Source: Polynucleobacter tropicus
GTDB taxonomy: Bacteria; Pseudomonadota; Gammaproteobacteria; Burkholderiales; Burkholderiaceae
NCBI RefSeq assembly: GCF_013307225.1
Contig: NZ_CP028942.1
Coordinates: forward strand, 1,764,965-1,828,964
DNA: 64,000 nucleotides
Direction: 5' to 3'
Part shown: piece by piece, positions 1 through 12,021 of the stretch
Layout: each line of letters starts with the position of its first letter
How positions within the stretch are numbered: position 1 is the first letter of the stretch
Notes under the pieces: model-generated
Databases searched by the model: none
What the model was told of the DNA's origin: nothing
What the model saw: only the letters and a program-made list of their open reading frames with translations
Made by a program: the position numbers and the translations under genes

Positions 1-314
1 ACGCTTTTGCCCAGGCTCCAGCCGCGGGCGCAGATGCAGGTGGCTTGATGAGCTTCCTCCCCTTAATCTTGATGTTCGCAGTTTTGTACTTCATCATGAT
101 TCGTCCACAAATGAAGCGTCAAAAAGAAACTAAAGCGATGCTCGAAGCGCTTGCAGTAGGCGATGAAGTGGTTACTGTTGGCGGCATTATGGGCAAAGTA
201 ACCGCATTGAAAGATCAAGTGGTTACTGTTGAAATTTCTGCTGGGACAGAAGTGCAATTGCAAAAAGGCGCTATCACCACTGTATTGCCAAAAGGCACAT
301 TGAAGTCCGCTTAA
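1..314 (+). CDS. yajC: YajC, Sec translocase accessory subunit (5' end cut by window)
   Basis: YajC is a small inner-membrane protein that joins SecD and SecF in the Sec accessory complex. The reading frame is open from the first bases of the window and reads AFAQAPAAGADAGG before the membrane segment, as in Burkholderiales YajC, so the true start lies upstream. The internal TTG at 45 and ATG at 48 are not the start. One transmembrane helix (SFLPLILMFAVLYFIMI) is followed by the conserved RPQMKRQKE and a cytoplasmic domain with GDEVVTVGGIMGKV. The gene ends 23 bases before secD and is surely co-transcribed with it. Confidence 0.95.
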   Translation, partial: AFAQAPAAGADAGGLMSFLPLILMFAVLYFIMIRPQMKRQKETKAMLEALAVGDEVVTVGGIMGKVTALKDQVVTVEISAGTEVQLQKGAITTVLPKGTLKSA

Positions 315-337
315 TTTTTTATTAAAAGTATCTCGAC

Positions 338-2197
338 ATGAATCGCTATCCTCTCTGGAAATATTTAGTCATTGCCATTGCTTTACTAATTGGCGGACTG
401 TATTCCTTACCCAATTTCTATGGAGAGGCTCCAGCGGTTCAAGTCTCATCTGCTAAACCAACCATTAAAGTTAATTTAGCAACGCAATCTCGTGTTGAGA
501 AAATTCTGGCTGATGCCAGCATTGACAACACTGGAGTATTTTTTGAGGCAGCCGGCAATGTTGGCTCTATCAAAATTCGCTTTAACAATACCGACATTCA
601 GTTACGCGCTCGCGATCTCTTGCAGCAAAAACTGAACACCGATCAAAATGATCCTAACTACACTGTAGCCCTTAATCTACTATCCAATACGCCTGGCTGG
701 CTCAATGCAATTAATGCCCTGCCAATGCCATTAGGCCTAGATTTACGCGGTGGCGTCTACTTCCTTTTGCAAGTAGACATGAAGGGTGCAGTACAGAAGA
801 AAGTAACCTCATTGGCTACAGATATTCGCAGCCAATTGCGTGATAAAAATATTCGCCATCAAGGTATTGATCGTGGAACAGATTCAATCGCAATCAATTT
901 TGGTAGTAGCGATGAAGCTGAAACTGCGCGCTCACTTCTCAATACTTCCCAACCTGATCTCACTTGGTTGGTTAAAGCAAATAGTAGCACTTCAAAACTA
1001 TTGGGTGAATTCAAACCAAAAGCATTGAAAGACATTCAGGACAATGCGGTAAAACAAAACATCATCACCCTGAATAAGCGTGTAAATGAATTAGCAGTTA
1101 AAGAACCAGTAATCCAACAGCAAGGCGCTGAGCGCATTGTGGTTCAACTTCCAGGCGTGCAAGACACTGCGCGTGCCAAAGACATCATTGGTCGCACTGC
1201 AACCTTGGAATCACGCCTAGCGGATCCATTGGTATCCACCATTGGGGTTGGCGAAACACCACCTCCCAGTATGGATACTTTCCGCTTTGGTGAAAACCGT
1301 TTAGGCGTATTTAAAAAATCAGTCATTTTTAGCGGTGATCGCATTACCGATGCAAGTGCTGGCTTTGATCAAAACCAACGACCTGCAGTAAACATTTCTT
1401 TGGATGCCGCTGGTGGTCGTGTCATGCAAGAAGTAACCCGCGAAAATATTGGTAAGCCAATGGGCATGATTTTGTTTGAAAAAGGTAAGGGCGAAGTTCT
1501 CACGATTGCCACGATTCAAGGCGAATTCGGCTCTAAGTTTCAGATTACCGGTCAACCAACTACCGAGAGCGCCAATGACTTAGCCCTCTTATTGCGTGCC
1601 GGATCCCTTGCGGCACCAATGGAAATTATTGAAGAGCGCACGATTGGACCTAGCTTGGGCGCAGAAAATATTGAAAAAGGGTTTAAATCTCTATTAATTG
1701 GCTTTTCTGCAATTGCGATTTTCATGATGGCTTACTACATGCTATTTGGAACTTTCTCCGTTGTAGCTCTAGCGGTTAACCTGCTCTTATTAATTTCAGT
1801 GTTGTCCATGTTGCAGGCAACACTCACCCTTCCAGGCATTGCCGCTATGGCTTTAGCACTTGGTATGGCGATTGACTCCAATGTTTTGATTAATGAACGT
1901 ATTCGCGAAGAGCTACGCAATGGCTCCTCACCTCAAACTGCGATTGCAATTGGTTTCGATAAAGCTTGGGCAACCATCTTGGACTCTAACGTCACCACCT
2001 TAATCGCCGGCCTTGCTCTGTTAGCTTTTGGATCTGGTCCGATTAAAGGCTTTGCCGTTGTGCACTGTCTTGGTATTTTGACTTCGATGTTCTCTGCAGT
2101 CTTCTTCTCACGTGGTCTGGTTAATCTCTGGTACGGCAGACATAAGAAAATTCAGAAGCTCGCTATTGGCCAAGTTTGGCGCCCACAGGAGAAATAA
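338..2197 (+). CDS. secD: SecD, protein translocase subunit
   Basis: SecD is an RND-fold membrane protein that uses the proton motive force to help preproteins leave the SecYEG channel on the periplasmic side. The 619-residue product has an N-terminal membrane anchor, the P1-domain signature LGLDLRGGVYFLLQVD near residue 135, a large periplasmic region, and a C-terminal block of five membrane helices. The conserved AIDSNVLINERIREE motif lies near residue 510. Length fits the family. The gene sits between yajC and secF; the secF start follows three bases after its stop. Confidence 0.97.
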   Translation: MNRYPLWKYLVIAIALLIGGLYSLPNFYGEAPAVQVSSAKPTIKVNLATQSRVEKILADASIDNTGVFFEAAGNVGSIKIRFNNTDIQLRARDLLQQKLNTDQNDPNYTVALNLLSNTPGWLNAINALPMPLGLDLRGGVYFLLQVDMKGAVQKKVTSLATDIRSQLRDKNIRHQGIDRGTDSIAINFGSSDEAETARSLLNTSQPDLTWLVKANSSTSKLLGEFKPKALKDIQDNAVKQNIITLNKRVNELAVKEPVIQQQGAERIVVQLPGVQDTARAKDIIGRTATLESRLADPLVSTIGVGETPPPSMDTFRFGENRLGVFKKSVIFSGDRITDASAGFDQNQRPAVNISLDAAGGRVMQEVTRENIGKPMGMILFEKGKGEVLTIATIQGEFGSKFQITGQPTTESANDLALLLRAGSLAAPMEIIEERTIGPSLGAENIEKGFKSLLIGFSAIAIFMMAYYMLFGTFSVVALAVNLLLLISVLSMLQATLTLPGIAAMALALGMAIDSNVLINERIREELRNGSSPQTAIAIGFDKAWATILDSNVTTLIAGLALLAFGSGPIKGFAVVHCLGILTSMFSAVFFSRGLVNLWYGRHKKIQKLAIGQVWRPQEK

Positions 2198-2200
2198 GCC

Positions 2201-3175
2201 ATGGAATTTTTTCGCATAAAAAAAGATATTCCATTCATGCGCCATGCATTGGTGCTCAATGCGATTTCTTTAATTACTTTTTTAGCGGCAGTTTTTTTCC
2301 TGTGGCATAACGGCCTACACCTCTCGATTGAATTTACTGGCGGTACCGTCATGGAGGTTACGTACCCCCAGACTGCCCCACTTGACTCCATTCGCGCCAA
2401 AGTAGAAAAGCTTGGCTATGCGGATACACAAATTCAGAACTTTGGTAGCTCACGCGATGTAATGATTCGCCTGCCTTTGCAAAAAGACGCTGAAGGTAAG
2501 CTCATTTCTTCTGCGGATCAAAGCAATGCAGTAATGCAAGCGCTTGATCCTGCTAGCTCAGGCGTCAAGCTACAGCGCGTTGAGTTCGTTGGTCCGCAAG
2601 TTGGTCAAGAGCTAGCGATTGATGGTTTAAAAGCCTTGGTATTTGTGATTATCGGCATTGTGCTTTACCTCTCCTTCCGCTTTGAGTGGAAATTTGCTCT
2701 CGCCGGCATCATTGCGAACTTGCATGACGTTGTCATCATTCTTGGCTTCTTTGCTTTTTTCCACTGGGAATTCTCGCTTTCAGTATTGGCAGCGGTATTA
2801 GCAGTCCTTGGCTACTCTGTAAACGAATCCGTGGTGATCTTTGACCGTATTCGCGAAAACTTCCGCAAGTACCGCAAGATGAATACTCGCGAGATTATTG
2901 ATAACGCGATTACCAGCACCATTAGCCGTACCGTAATCACCCACGGCAGTACTGAAATGATGGTTCTAGCAATGCTGATCTTTGGTGGTCCAACCCTGTT
3001 TTATTTTGCCTTGGCACTCACCATCGGTATTTTGTTTGGTATTTACTCTTCTGTTTTCGTGGCGGCCGCATTAGCGATGTGGCTAGGTGTAACTCGCGAA
3101 GATCTGGTTAAGGGCGACAAGAAGCCTGACGATAATGCTCGCAATGAAGATCCAAACTACGGGGCTCGTGTTTAA
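2201..3175 (+). CDS. secF: SecF, protein translocase subunit
   Basis: SecF pairs with SecD in the proton-driven Sec accessory complex. The 324-residue product has an N-terminal membrane helix, the periplasmic motif IEFTGGTVMEV, and a five-helix C-terminal domain. The family motif GYSVNESVVIFDRIREN lies near residues 204-220. The start follows secD after three bases, with AGGAG inside the secD tail as ribosome binding site. It is the last gene of the yajC-secD-secF run and faces waaA tail to tail. Confidence 0.97.
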   Translation: MEFFRIKKDIPFMRHALVLNAISLITFLAAVFFLWHNGLHLSIEFTGGTVMEVTYPQTAPLDSIRAKVEKLGYADTQIQNFGSSRDVMIRLPLQKDAEGKLISSADQSNAVMQALDPASSGVKLQRVEFVGPQVGQELAIDGLKALVFVIIGIVLYLSFRFEWKFALAGIIANLHDVVIILGFFAFFHWEFSLSVLAAVLAVLGYSVNESVVIFDRIRENFRKYRKMNTREIIDNAITSTISRTVITHGSTEMMVLAMLIFGGPTLFYFALALTIGILFGIYSSVFVAAALAMWLGVTREDLVKGDKKPDDNARNEDPNYGARV

Positions 3176-3189
3176 CCAAAAGGTTAAAC
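3170..3189. terminator. Hairpin over the secF stop codon
   Basis: A perfect 8-base inverted repeat, GTTTAACC-AAAA-GGTTAAAC, contains the secF stop codon and lies between the convergent secF and waaA genes. No U-tract follows on either strand, so it is at best a weak terminator or an mRNA 3'-end stabiliser. Confidence 0.4.
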
Positions 3190-3201
3190 AGACAGATTTA
3201 A

Positions 3202-6026
<2,825 letters not shown>

Positions 6027-6040
6027 CTATACTGAGCCCT

Positions 6041-6655
6041 ATGAAACTCATTTACTCCCCTACCAGCCCCTATGTTCGTAAAGTCAGGATCGTATTCCTG
6101 GAGAAAAAGGTCGATATTGACCTTGAAACTAACAGTGTTTGGGCCGCAGACACCAATATCGCCACCTACAACCCCCTAGGTAAGGTTCCATGCCTCGTTT
6201 TGGATGACGGGGAAGCCATTCAGGACTCTCGCGTAATTGCTGAATATGCGGATGCTTTGAGCCCTGTGAGCAAACTCATTCCAGCCGATCATCGTGAGCG
6301 CGCTACCGTGAAAACTTGGGAAGCATTGGCCGATGGATTAGTGGATGCCAGCATTTTGGCGCGCCTGGAAAAAACTTGGCGCCCAGCAAATGAGCAAAGC
6401 CAAGCTTGGGTTGATCGTCAAATTGGAAAAGTGAATGCCGCACTTCGCCAAATGTCAGAACAACTTGGTGAGAATGCCTGGTGCTTTGGAAATCAAATAA
6501 CCCTAGCTGATATTGCAGTGGGTTGTGCCCTTGGTTATTTAGCGTTTCGCTTTCCAGAAATTCAATGGCAAAGCCAGTATCCAAACTTAGATCGTTTGTA
6601 CCAAAAATTATTACAGCGTCCTTCGTTTAAAGAAACTGAGCCGCCAACAACTTAA
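6041..6655 (+). CDS. Glutathione S-transferase family protein
   Basis: This is a cytosolic GST-fold protein of about 204 residues. The thioredoxin-like N-terminal half contains the SPTSPYVRKVRI active-site region, the conserved cis-proline stretch GKVPCLVLDDG, and the glutathione-binding IQDSRVIAEY. The all-helical C-terminal half contains ITLADIAVGCALGYL. The start at 6041 (MKLIYSPTSP) is preferred over an upstream ATG at 5990, because the family begins directly with the first beta strand. Its substrate cannot be told from sequence. It is divergent from purB and convergent with mnmA. Confidence 0.85.
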   Translation: MKLIYSPTSPYVRKVRIVFLEKKVDIDLETNSVWAADTNIATYNPLGKVPCLVLDDGEAIQDSRVIAEYADALSPVSKLIPADHRERATVKTWEALADGLVDASILARLEKTWRPANEQSQAWVDRQIGKVNAALRQMSEQLGENAWCFGNQITLADIAVGCALGYLAFRFPEIQWQSQYPNLDRLYQKLLQRPSFKETEPPTT

Positions 6656-6676
6656 TTTTGGAATTGATGTTTGGAG

Positions 6677-7789
6677 TTAGGCGGAAATAATTCCGCCACC
6701 CAAACAAATATCACCGTCATACAAAACGGCGGATTGCCCAGGGGTTACTGCCCATTGAGGCTCAGGAAAATCTAAACTGAAGTCTTGTGATGAATTGCCT
6801 GCATTTAGAACACAAGCAGAGTCAGCTTGTCGATATCGTGTTTTAGCCGAGTAAGAACCAGATGCGGGTGCGCTTCCAGAAATCCAACTAGCATCCATCG
6901 CTTCAAGCCGCTCCGCCAATAGCCATGGGTGTTCGTGGCCCTGCACCACATATAAAGTGTTGTTTGCCACGTCCTTACGAGCAACGTACCACGCATCACC
7001 ATTGCCATCCTGACTTCCACCCAAGCCAATTCCCTTGCGCTGCCCCAAGGTGAAAAAAGCTAAGCCCATGTGCTCACCAACAACCTTGCCTTCAGGGGTT
7101 TTAATTGGTCCAGGTATGCGTGGCAAATAACGATTTAAAAATTCTCTAAACGGTCTCTCACCAATAAAACAAATGCCAGTGGAATCTTTTTTCTTGGCGT
7201 TATGCAAGCCAATTTTTTCAGCGATAGTACGTACTTCCGTTTTAGGAATTTCGCCCAATGGAAATAAAACGTTTGCTAATTGCTGTTGTGTCAAGCGGTG
7301 CAAAAAATAACTTTGATCTTTAGTGGCATCTAAAGCTTTCAAAAGCTGCACCCTGCCACCTTCATGTCGCACTCTAGCGTAATGGCCGGTAGCAATCGCA
7401 TCAGCACCCAAACTCATGGCATGGTCTAAAAACGCCTTGAACTTAATTTCGGCATTACATAAGACATCTGGATTTGGGGTGCGTCCGGCAGCGTATTCAC
7501 GTAAAAAATCCGCAAATACTCGCTCACGATATTCAGCAGCAAAATTAACCGCCTCGACATCAATTCCGATCAAATCTGCAACCGAGACGACATCCAGCCA
7601 ATCTTGGCGGGCGGAGCAATATTCATCGTTGTCGTCATCCTCCCAATTTTTCATGAAAAGGCCTACAACCTCATAGCCCTGCTCTTTGAGCATCCAAGCC
7701 GCAACAGACGAATCTACCCCTCCAGACATGCCAATAACGACTTTCTTGGGGTTTGTGGGCGGGATTGCCGAGGAATTGAGCTGGATCAT
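6677..7789 (-). CDS. mnmA: tRNA-specific 2-thiouridylase MnmA
   Basis: MnmA adds sulfur to C2 of U34 in the tRNAs for Lys, Glu and Gln, using ATP and a sulfur relay. The product has the PP-loop [11 protein letters not shown] near its N-terminus, the catalytic cysteine in [12 protein letters not shown], and the second cysteine in [12 protein letters not shown]-terminal domains include HPWLLAERL and a final [12 protein letters not shown]. The start at 7789 ([11 protein letters not shown], about 370 residues) is preferred over an upstream ATG at 7822, because it fits the family length. A promoter-like sequence lies just upstream. Confidence 0.95.
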   Translation of the reverse strand: MIQLNSSAIPPTNPKKVVIGMSGGVDSSVAAWMLKEQGYEVVGLFMKNWEDDDNDEYCSARQDWLDVVSVADLIGIDVEAVNFAAEYRERVFADFLREYAAGRTPNPDVLCNAEIKFKAFLDHAMSLGADAIATGHYARVRHEGGRVQLLKALDATKDQSYFLHRLTQQQLANVLFPLGEIPKTEVRTIAEKIGLHNAKKKDSTGICFIGERPFREFLNRYLPRIPGPIKTPEGKVVGEHMGLAFFTLGQRKGIGLGGSQDGNGDAWYVARKDVANNTLYVVQGHEHPWLLAERLEAMDASWISGSAPASGSYSAKTRYRQADSACVLNAGNSSQDFSLDFPEPQWAVTPGQSAVLYDGDICLGGGIISA

Positions 7790-7827
7790 CAAAAAATGCG
7801 AGAATTCAATATAAGCTGACAAGCCTT

Positions 7828-7856
7828 ATTGTAGAAGTCTTAGCCTAGATTGACAG
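7828..7856 (-). promoter_or_regulatory. Candidate sigma70 promoter for mnmA
   Basis: On the minus strand CTGTCA (four of six matches to the -35 consensus) is separated by 17 bases from TACAAT (five of six to the -10 consensus). The -10 lies about 40 bases before the preferred mnmA start. Seen by eye only. Confidence 0.5.
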
Positions 7857-7965
7857 AAATTTGGGCAAAAAGGCCATATGTGCTTGTAGGGGAAAATGAG
7901 TGGGTGATTTTTAAGCCACTTAACTAAAATAGTTTTTTTGAAAATTTTGCTTTTGGAGACATGCC

Positions 7966-9099
7966 ATGCGCATAGGAGTGCCGCTGGAAACAAGAACTGG
8001 CGAAACGCGGGTTGCCGCAACACCAGAAACCGTTAAAAAACTCATTGGCCAAGGCCATACCGTTGTCATCCAAAAGGATGCAGGCGTTCAAGCCAGCCAG
8101 CCAGATTCTGCCTATGAAGCTGTAGGCGCATCTATTGGATCTGCAGCAGATGCCTTTGGCGCTGAGATTGTTCTAAAAGTACGCGCCCCTGAAGCTGCGG
8201 AACTCAAACAGATCAAAGCTGGTAGCGTACTTATTGGCATGCTTGATCCATTTGATAACGACAATATCGCCGCGATGGCTGCGCAAGGAATTACCAGCTT
8301 CTCACTAGAAGCCGCACCACGCACTACACGCGCACAAAGCATGGACGTTCTTTCTTCTCAAGCCAACATTGCTGGATACAAAGCGGTAATGGTTGCTGCC
8401 AACGAATACCAACGCTTTATGCCGATGTTGATGACTGCCGCTGGTACCGTTAAAGCAGCGCGCGTATTAATTCTTGGTGCCGGTGTTGCTGGCTTACAAG
8501 CAATTGCAACCGCAAAACGTCTTGGCGCAGTGATTGAAGCGTCCGATGTACGTCCTGCCGCTAAAGAACAAATTGAATCTTTAGGTGCGAAGTTTGTTGA
8601 CGTGCCTTATGAGACCGATGAAGAACGCGAAATTGCTCAAGGTGTTGGTGGCTATGCCCGCCCTATGCCAGAAGCATGGATGAAGCGTCAAGCCGCCTTG
8701 GTTGCTGAGCGCGCCCAACAAGCAGACATCGTCATTACTACCGCATTGATTCCAGGTCGCAAGCCGCCAGTTCTTTTGCATAGCGACACTGTTGCTAATA
8801 TGAAGCCTGGTTCTGTAGTGATCGACTTGGCTGCAGGCAAAGGTGACAATGGCTCTGGTAACTGCCCATTAACTCAAGCCGATAAAGTAGTGAATGCTAA
8901 TGGCGTGAAGATTGTGGGTTATACAAATTTAGCCAGTATGGTTGCTGCGGATGCTTCTGCACTTTATGCCCGTAACTTGCTCGACTTCATGAAATTGATT
9001 GTCGACAAAGAAGCTAAGCTAGTTATCCCAAGCGACGACGATATCGTGACCGCCTGCTTGATGTGTCGTGATGGTCAAGCCATCCGCAAAAACTCATAA
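7966..9099 (+). CDS. pntAA: NAD(P) transhydrogenase subunit alpha, part 1 (domain I)
   Basis: This is the NAD(H)-binding cytosolic domain of the proton-translocating transhydrogenase, which makes NADPH from NADH using the proton motive force. The 377-residue product matches domain [21 protein letters not shown] at the N-terminus, the dinucleotide-binding loop [22 protein letters not shown] near residue 170, and [16 protein letters not shown] with [13 protein letters not shown] in the second half. The protein stops after domain I, so the alpha subunit is split here into two genes, a common arrangement outside enterics. GGAG lies eight bases before the ATG. Confidence 0.95.
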   Translation: MRIGVPLETRTGETRVAATPETVKKLIGQGHTVVIQKDAGVQASQPDSAYEAVGASIGSAADAFGAEIVLKVRAPEAAELKQIKAGSVLIGMLDPFDNDNIAAMAAQGITSFSLEAAPRTTRAQSMDVLSSQANIAGYKAVMVAANEYQRFMPMLMTAAGTVKAARVLILGAGVAGLQAIATAKRLGAVIEASDVRPAAKEQIESLGAKFVDVPYETDEEREIAQGVGGYARPMPEAWMKRQAALVAERAQQADIVITTALIPGRKPPVLLHSDTVANMKPGSVVIDLAAGKGDNGSGNCPLTQADKVVNANGVKIVGYTNLASMVAADASALYARNLLDFMKLIVDKEAKLVIPSDDDIVTACLMCRDGQAIRKNS

Positions 9100-9121
9100 A
9101 AATTCATACGAAGGAACTATC

Positions 9122-9463
9122 ATGGATCTCGCTGCTTTTCAAAGCATCCTCACAGTCCAAAACATCACCGTGTTTGTTTTGGCTATTTTTGTGGGCTACC
9201 ACGTTGTTTGGAACGTTACTCCTGCGCTACATACCCCGTTGATGGCGGTTACCAATGCTATTTCTGGAATCATCATTGTTGGTGCACTCTTGCAAACCGA
9301 AGTGATTGGTGGCGATGAAATCACCCTCACCAGCGTTATTGGCGCAGTTGCGGTATTTCTAGCGTCGATCAACATTTTTGGCGGCTTCATGGTGACTCGT
9401 CGCATGCTTGAAATGTTCAAGAAAAAAGCGCCTAAAGCAAATGCAGCTGATGCAGCTAAATAA
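9122..9463 (+). CDS. pntAB: NAD(P) transhydrogenase subunit alpha, part 2 (membrane domain)
   Basis: This small protein of about 113 residues is the membrane part of the split alpha subunit and forms part of the proton channel with PntB. It has three to four hydrophobic helices, with [20 protein letters not shown] as the family signature and [14 protein letters not shown] near the C-terminus. The start at 9122 (MDLAAFQSI) follows GAAGGAAC; the frame is open further upstream into the pntAA tail, but no start there has a binding site. It lies 22 bases after pntAA. Confidence 0.95.
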   Translation: MDLAAFQSILTVQNITVFVLAIFVGYHVVWNVTPALHTPLMAVTNAISGIIIVGALLQTEVIGGDEITLTSVIGAVAVFLASINIFGGFMVTRRMLEMFKKKAPKANAADAAK

Positions 9464-9492
9464 ATAGAACAAGATCTACAGAGACCAAAATA

Positions 9493-10860
9493 ATGTCAAA
9501 CATAACTGCAATTTCTTATCTCATTTCATCGGTATTGTTCATTCTCGCGTTGCGCGGTTTGTCCTCACCAACTACCTCACGCCAAGGCAATACCTTTGGA
9601 ATGATTGGTATGTTGTTGGCTGTAATTACCACCTTCTTTATCCCTGACTTCAAGCCTGCCGTCTCACTCATTGCTGCAGCTGTTGTAGGCGGCGCCATCA
9701 TTGGCACGCTTGCAGCGAAACGCGTGCAAATGACCAAAATGCCAGAGCTAGTGGCATTGATGCACTCATTTGTAGGCTTGTCCGCAGTGTTAATTGCGAT
9801 TGCTGCGGTATTCAATACTGCGCACGAACACACTGGCGCACAAAAGATTGAGCTCTTTATTGGCGCATTTATTGGCGCGATTACTTTCACAGCCTCCGTA
9901 ATTGCATTTGGCAAGCTTTCTGGAAAAGTAAGTGGTAAGCCAGTCAGCTTTACTGGCCAACATCTGCTCAACTTAATTCTTGCAATCTCTATGGTTGGAG
10001 CTGGTATTGCTTACTACATGGTAGATAGTCATGCAGCCTTTATGGCCATGTGTGCTATTGCATTAGTACTCGGCATCACCTTGATCATTCCCATTGGCGG
10101 CGCGGATATGCCTGTGGTGGTATCCATGCTGAACAGCTATTCTGGTTGGGCAGCAGCTGGTATTGGTTTCACCCTTAATAATCCAGTACTAATTATTGCT
10201 GGCGCATGTGTAGGCTCTTCAGGCGCGATTCTTTCTTACATCATGTGTAAGGCAATGAACCGCTCGATCCTTGCTGTATTGCTTGGCGGCTTTGGTGCTG
10301 AAGCAGCAGCTGGTGGCGCTGATGATGGTGGTCCAAAGAACTACAAAACAGGCTCACCTGAAGATGCAGCATTCCTGATGGAAAATGCTGACACAGTCAT
10401 TATTGTTCCTGGTTATGGTCTTGCCGTTGCTCGCGCTCAGCATGCCTTAAAAGAGTTAACGGAAAAACTGACTCACCACGGTGTAACTGTTAAATACGCA
10501 ATTCACCCAGTTGCTGGTCGTATGCCTGGACACATGAACGTACTATTGGCTGAAGCAGAAGTACCATACGATCAAGTGTTTGAAATGGAAGATATCAACA
10601 GTGATTTCGGTCAAGCAGATGTGGTTTTAGTACTTGGTGCTAACGACGTGGTGAACCCGGCAGCTCGCACTCCTGGAAGCCCAATCTTTGGCATGCCAAT
10701 TTTGGAAGCATTTAAAGCTAAAACCATCATCGTTAATAAGCGCTCAATGGCAGCAGGTTATGCCGGCCTAGATAACGAGCTCTTCTACATGGATAAAACC
10801 ATGATGGTCTTTGGTGATGCGAAGAAGGTCGTGGAGGATATGGTCAAGGCGGTTGAGTAA
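9493..10860 (+). CDS. pntB: NAD(P) transhydrogenase subunit beta
   Basis: PntB carries the remaining membrane helices and the NADP(H)-binding domain III of the transhydrogenase. The 455-residue product begins with some nine membrane helices, including MPVVVSMLNSYSGWAAAGIG, followed by the cytosolic domain with VIIVPGYGLAVARAQHAL, HPVAGRMPGHMNVLLAEA and VLVLGANDVVNPAA. It closes the pntAA-pntAB-pntB operon and is followed by a strong terminator. Confidence 0.97.
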   Translation: MSNITAISYLISSVLFILALRGLSSPTTSRQGNTFGMIGMLLAVITTFFIPDFKPAVSLIAAAVVGGAIIGTLAAKRVQMTKMPELVALMHSFVGLSAVLIAIAAVFNTAHEHTGAQKIELFIGAFIGAITFTASVIAFGKLSGKVSGKPVSFTGQHLLNLILAISMVGAGIAYYMVDSHAAFMAMCAIALVLGITLIIPIGGADMPVVVSMLNSYSGWAAAGIGFTLNNPVLIIAGACVGSSGAILSYIMCKAMNRSILAVLLGGFGAEAAAGGADDGGPKNYKTGSPEDAAFLMENADTVIIVPGYGLAVARAQHALKELTEKLTHHGVTVKYAIHPVAGRMPGHMNVLLAEAEVPYDQVFEMEDINSDFGQADVVLVLGANDVVNPAARTPGSPIFGMPILEAFKAKTIIVNKRSMAAGYAGLDNELFYMDKTMMVFGDAKKVVEDMVKAVE

Positions 10861-10884
10861 TAGCCCCTGACCAGGCTTTTATAG

Positions 10885-10907
10885 AAACCGCCTACGGGCG
10901 GTTTTTT
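10885..10907 (+). terminator. Rho-independent terminator of the pnt operon
   Basis: A perfect 8-bp stem AAACCGCC/GGCGGTTT closes a TACG tetraloop, which is of the extra-stable UNCG type, and runs directly into a six-T tract. It begins 25 bases after the pntB stop. Confidence 0.9.
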
Positions 10908-10930
10908 ATTGCGCTAAGATACTAAAAACT

Positions 10931-10945
10931 TTCTGCATCGCAGAA
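10931..10945. repeat. Short inverted repeat upstream of the Bug-family gene
   Basis: TTCTGC-ATC-GCAGAA is a perfect 6-3-6 palindrome, 28 bases before the start of the solute-binding protein gene. It could be an operator near the promoter, but no regulator gene lies beside it, so the role is unknown. Confidence 0.35.
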
Positions 10946-10973
10946 TGGAAAATAACAAATAGATTGAGACAAA

Positions 10974-11948
10974 ATGAAAATCAAGACTTTTATATTACTA
11001 AGCGCCGCTTTTATTGAATTACTTTTTTGCGGACTAGCAAAGGCACAAGCCAACTACCCTAACCGCACAATCCAAACAATCATGCCACTCCAAGCAGGTA
11101 GTGGCGTCGATATTCTGATGCGCCCAATTGCCCAGAAAATGGGTGAAAGCCTTGGACAAGCCATCACGATCGAAAATATACCTGGTGGTGCAGGACTCAT
11201 TGGAACGGTAAAGGTAGCGCAGAGTCCTGCTGACGGCTATGTTTTGGGTGCTTTTAATGACAGCATCCTGACAATGCTGCCTAATCTCTATAAAAAAATT
11301 GATTACGATCCTATTCAGAGCTTCGCGCCTATTTCTGAAGTTGCAGCAATTACATTTGTCATGGTTGCTAACCCTTCTTTCCCTGGCAATACCGCAGCAG
11401 ATCTTGTACGCATTGCCAAAGAAAAACCTGGAAAGATTGATTACGCATCTGGTGGTAATGGATCGCCACAACACATTGGCATGGAAATATTCCGTCAATA
11501 CACTAGCGCTCCTATTGTGCACATCCCCTATCGCGGAGCGGCAGCGGCAGTGACCGATGTCATGGCTGGCCAAGTACCCGTAATGATTAGTGCTTTATCT
11601 GTAGTACTTCCACATATTCGTGCAGGCAAACTCAAAGTACTTGGCGTAGCCAGCAAGACTAGATCCCCTTTGCTGCCAAACGTTCCAACAATTAACGAAA
11701 GCATCAAGGGATATGAGTTTTCAACCTGGGGTGCTTTACTCGCACCAAAGGGAACATCGCCAGTCATTATTGAGAAGCTCAATGACGCATTAGCAAACAC
11801 CTTGAAAGATCCCAAGCTACGTGAACAATTAATTCAGCAAGGCTTTGAATTTGTTCCGCTTGGTCCAGATCACTTAAAAGAAATGATTGCGCAAGGTTTG
11901 GTGAAGATGAAAAAAGTTATCAAAGATGGTGGCATTCAACCTGATTAA
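10974..11948 (+). CDS. Bug-family tripartite tricarboxylate transporter substrate-binding protein
   Basis: This is a periplasmic solute-binding protein of the TctC/Bug family, greatly expanded in Burkholderiales. It binds small carboxylates or similar ligands. The 324-residue product has a signal peptide ending near FCGLAKAQA, then NYPNRTIQTIMPLQAGSGVDI as the family opening, IENIPGGAGLIGTVKVAQSPADGY near residues 60-85, and a C-terminal LNDALANTLKDPKLREQL. Cognate TctA/TctB membrane genes are absent nearby, as is usual for orphan Bug proteins. The ligand cannot be predicted. Confidence 0.9.
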   Translation: MKIKTFILLSAAFIELLFCGLAKAQANYPNRTIQTIMPLQAGSGVDILMRPIAQKMGESLGQAITIENIPGGAGLIGTVKVAQSPADGYVLGAFNDSILTMLPNLYKKIDYDPIQSFAPISEVAAITFVMVANPSFPGNTAADLVRIAKEKPGKIDYASGGNGSPQHIGMEIFRQYTSAPIVHIPYRGAAAAVTDVMAGQVPVMISALSVVLPHIRAGKLKVLGVASKTRSPLLPNVPTINESIKGYEFSTWGALLAPKGTSPVIIEKLNDALANTLKDPKLREQLIQQGFEFVPLGPDHLKEMIAQGLVKMKKVIKDGGIQPD

Positions 11949-11968
11949 TACTTTTTAGATGAAGCAAC

Positions 11969-11997
11969 AAAAAAGGCTAGCATTTGCTAGCCTTTTT
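11969..11997. terminator. Bidirectional terminator between convergent genes
   Basis: GGCTAGC-ATTT-GCTAGCC forms a 7-bp stem with an A-run before and a T-run after it. It can therefore end transcripts from the Bug gene on the plus strand and from the MFS gene on the minus strand. Confidence 0.85.
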
Positions 11998-12021
11998 CTT
12001 TCAACCTTTATAGGTTAATCA

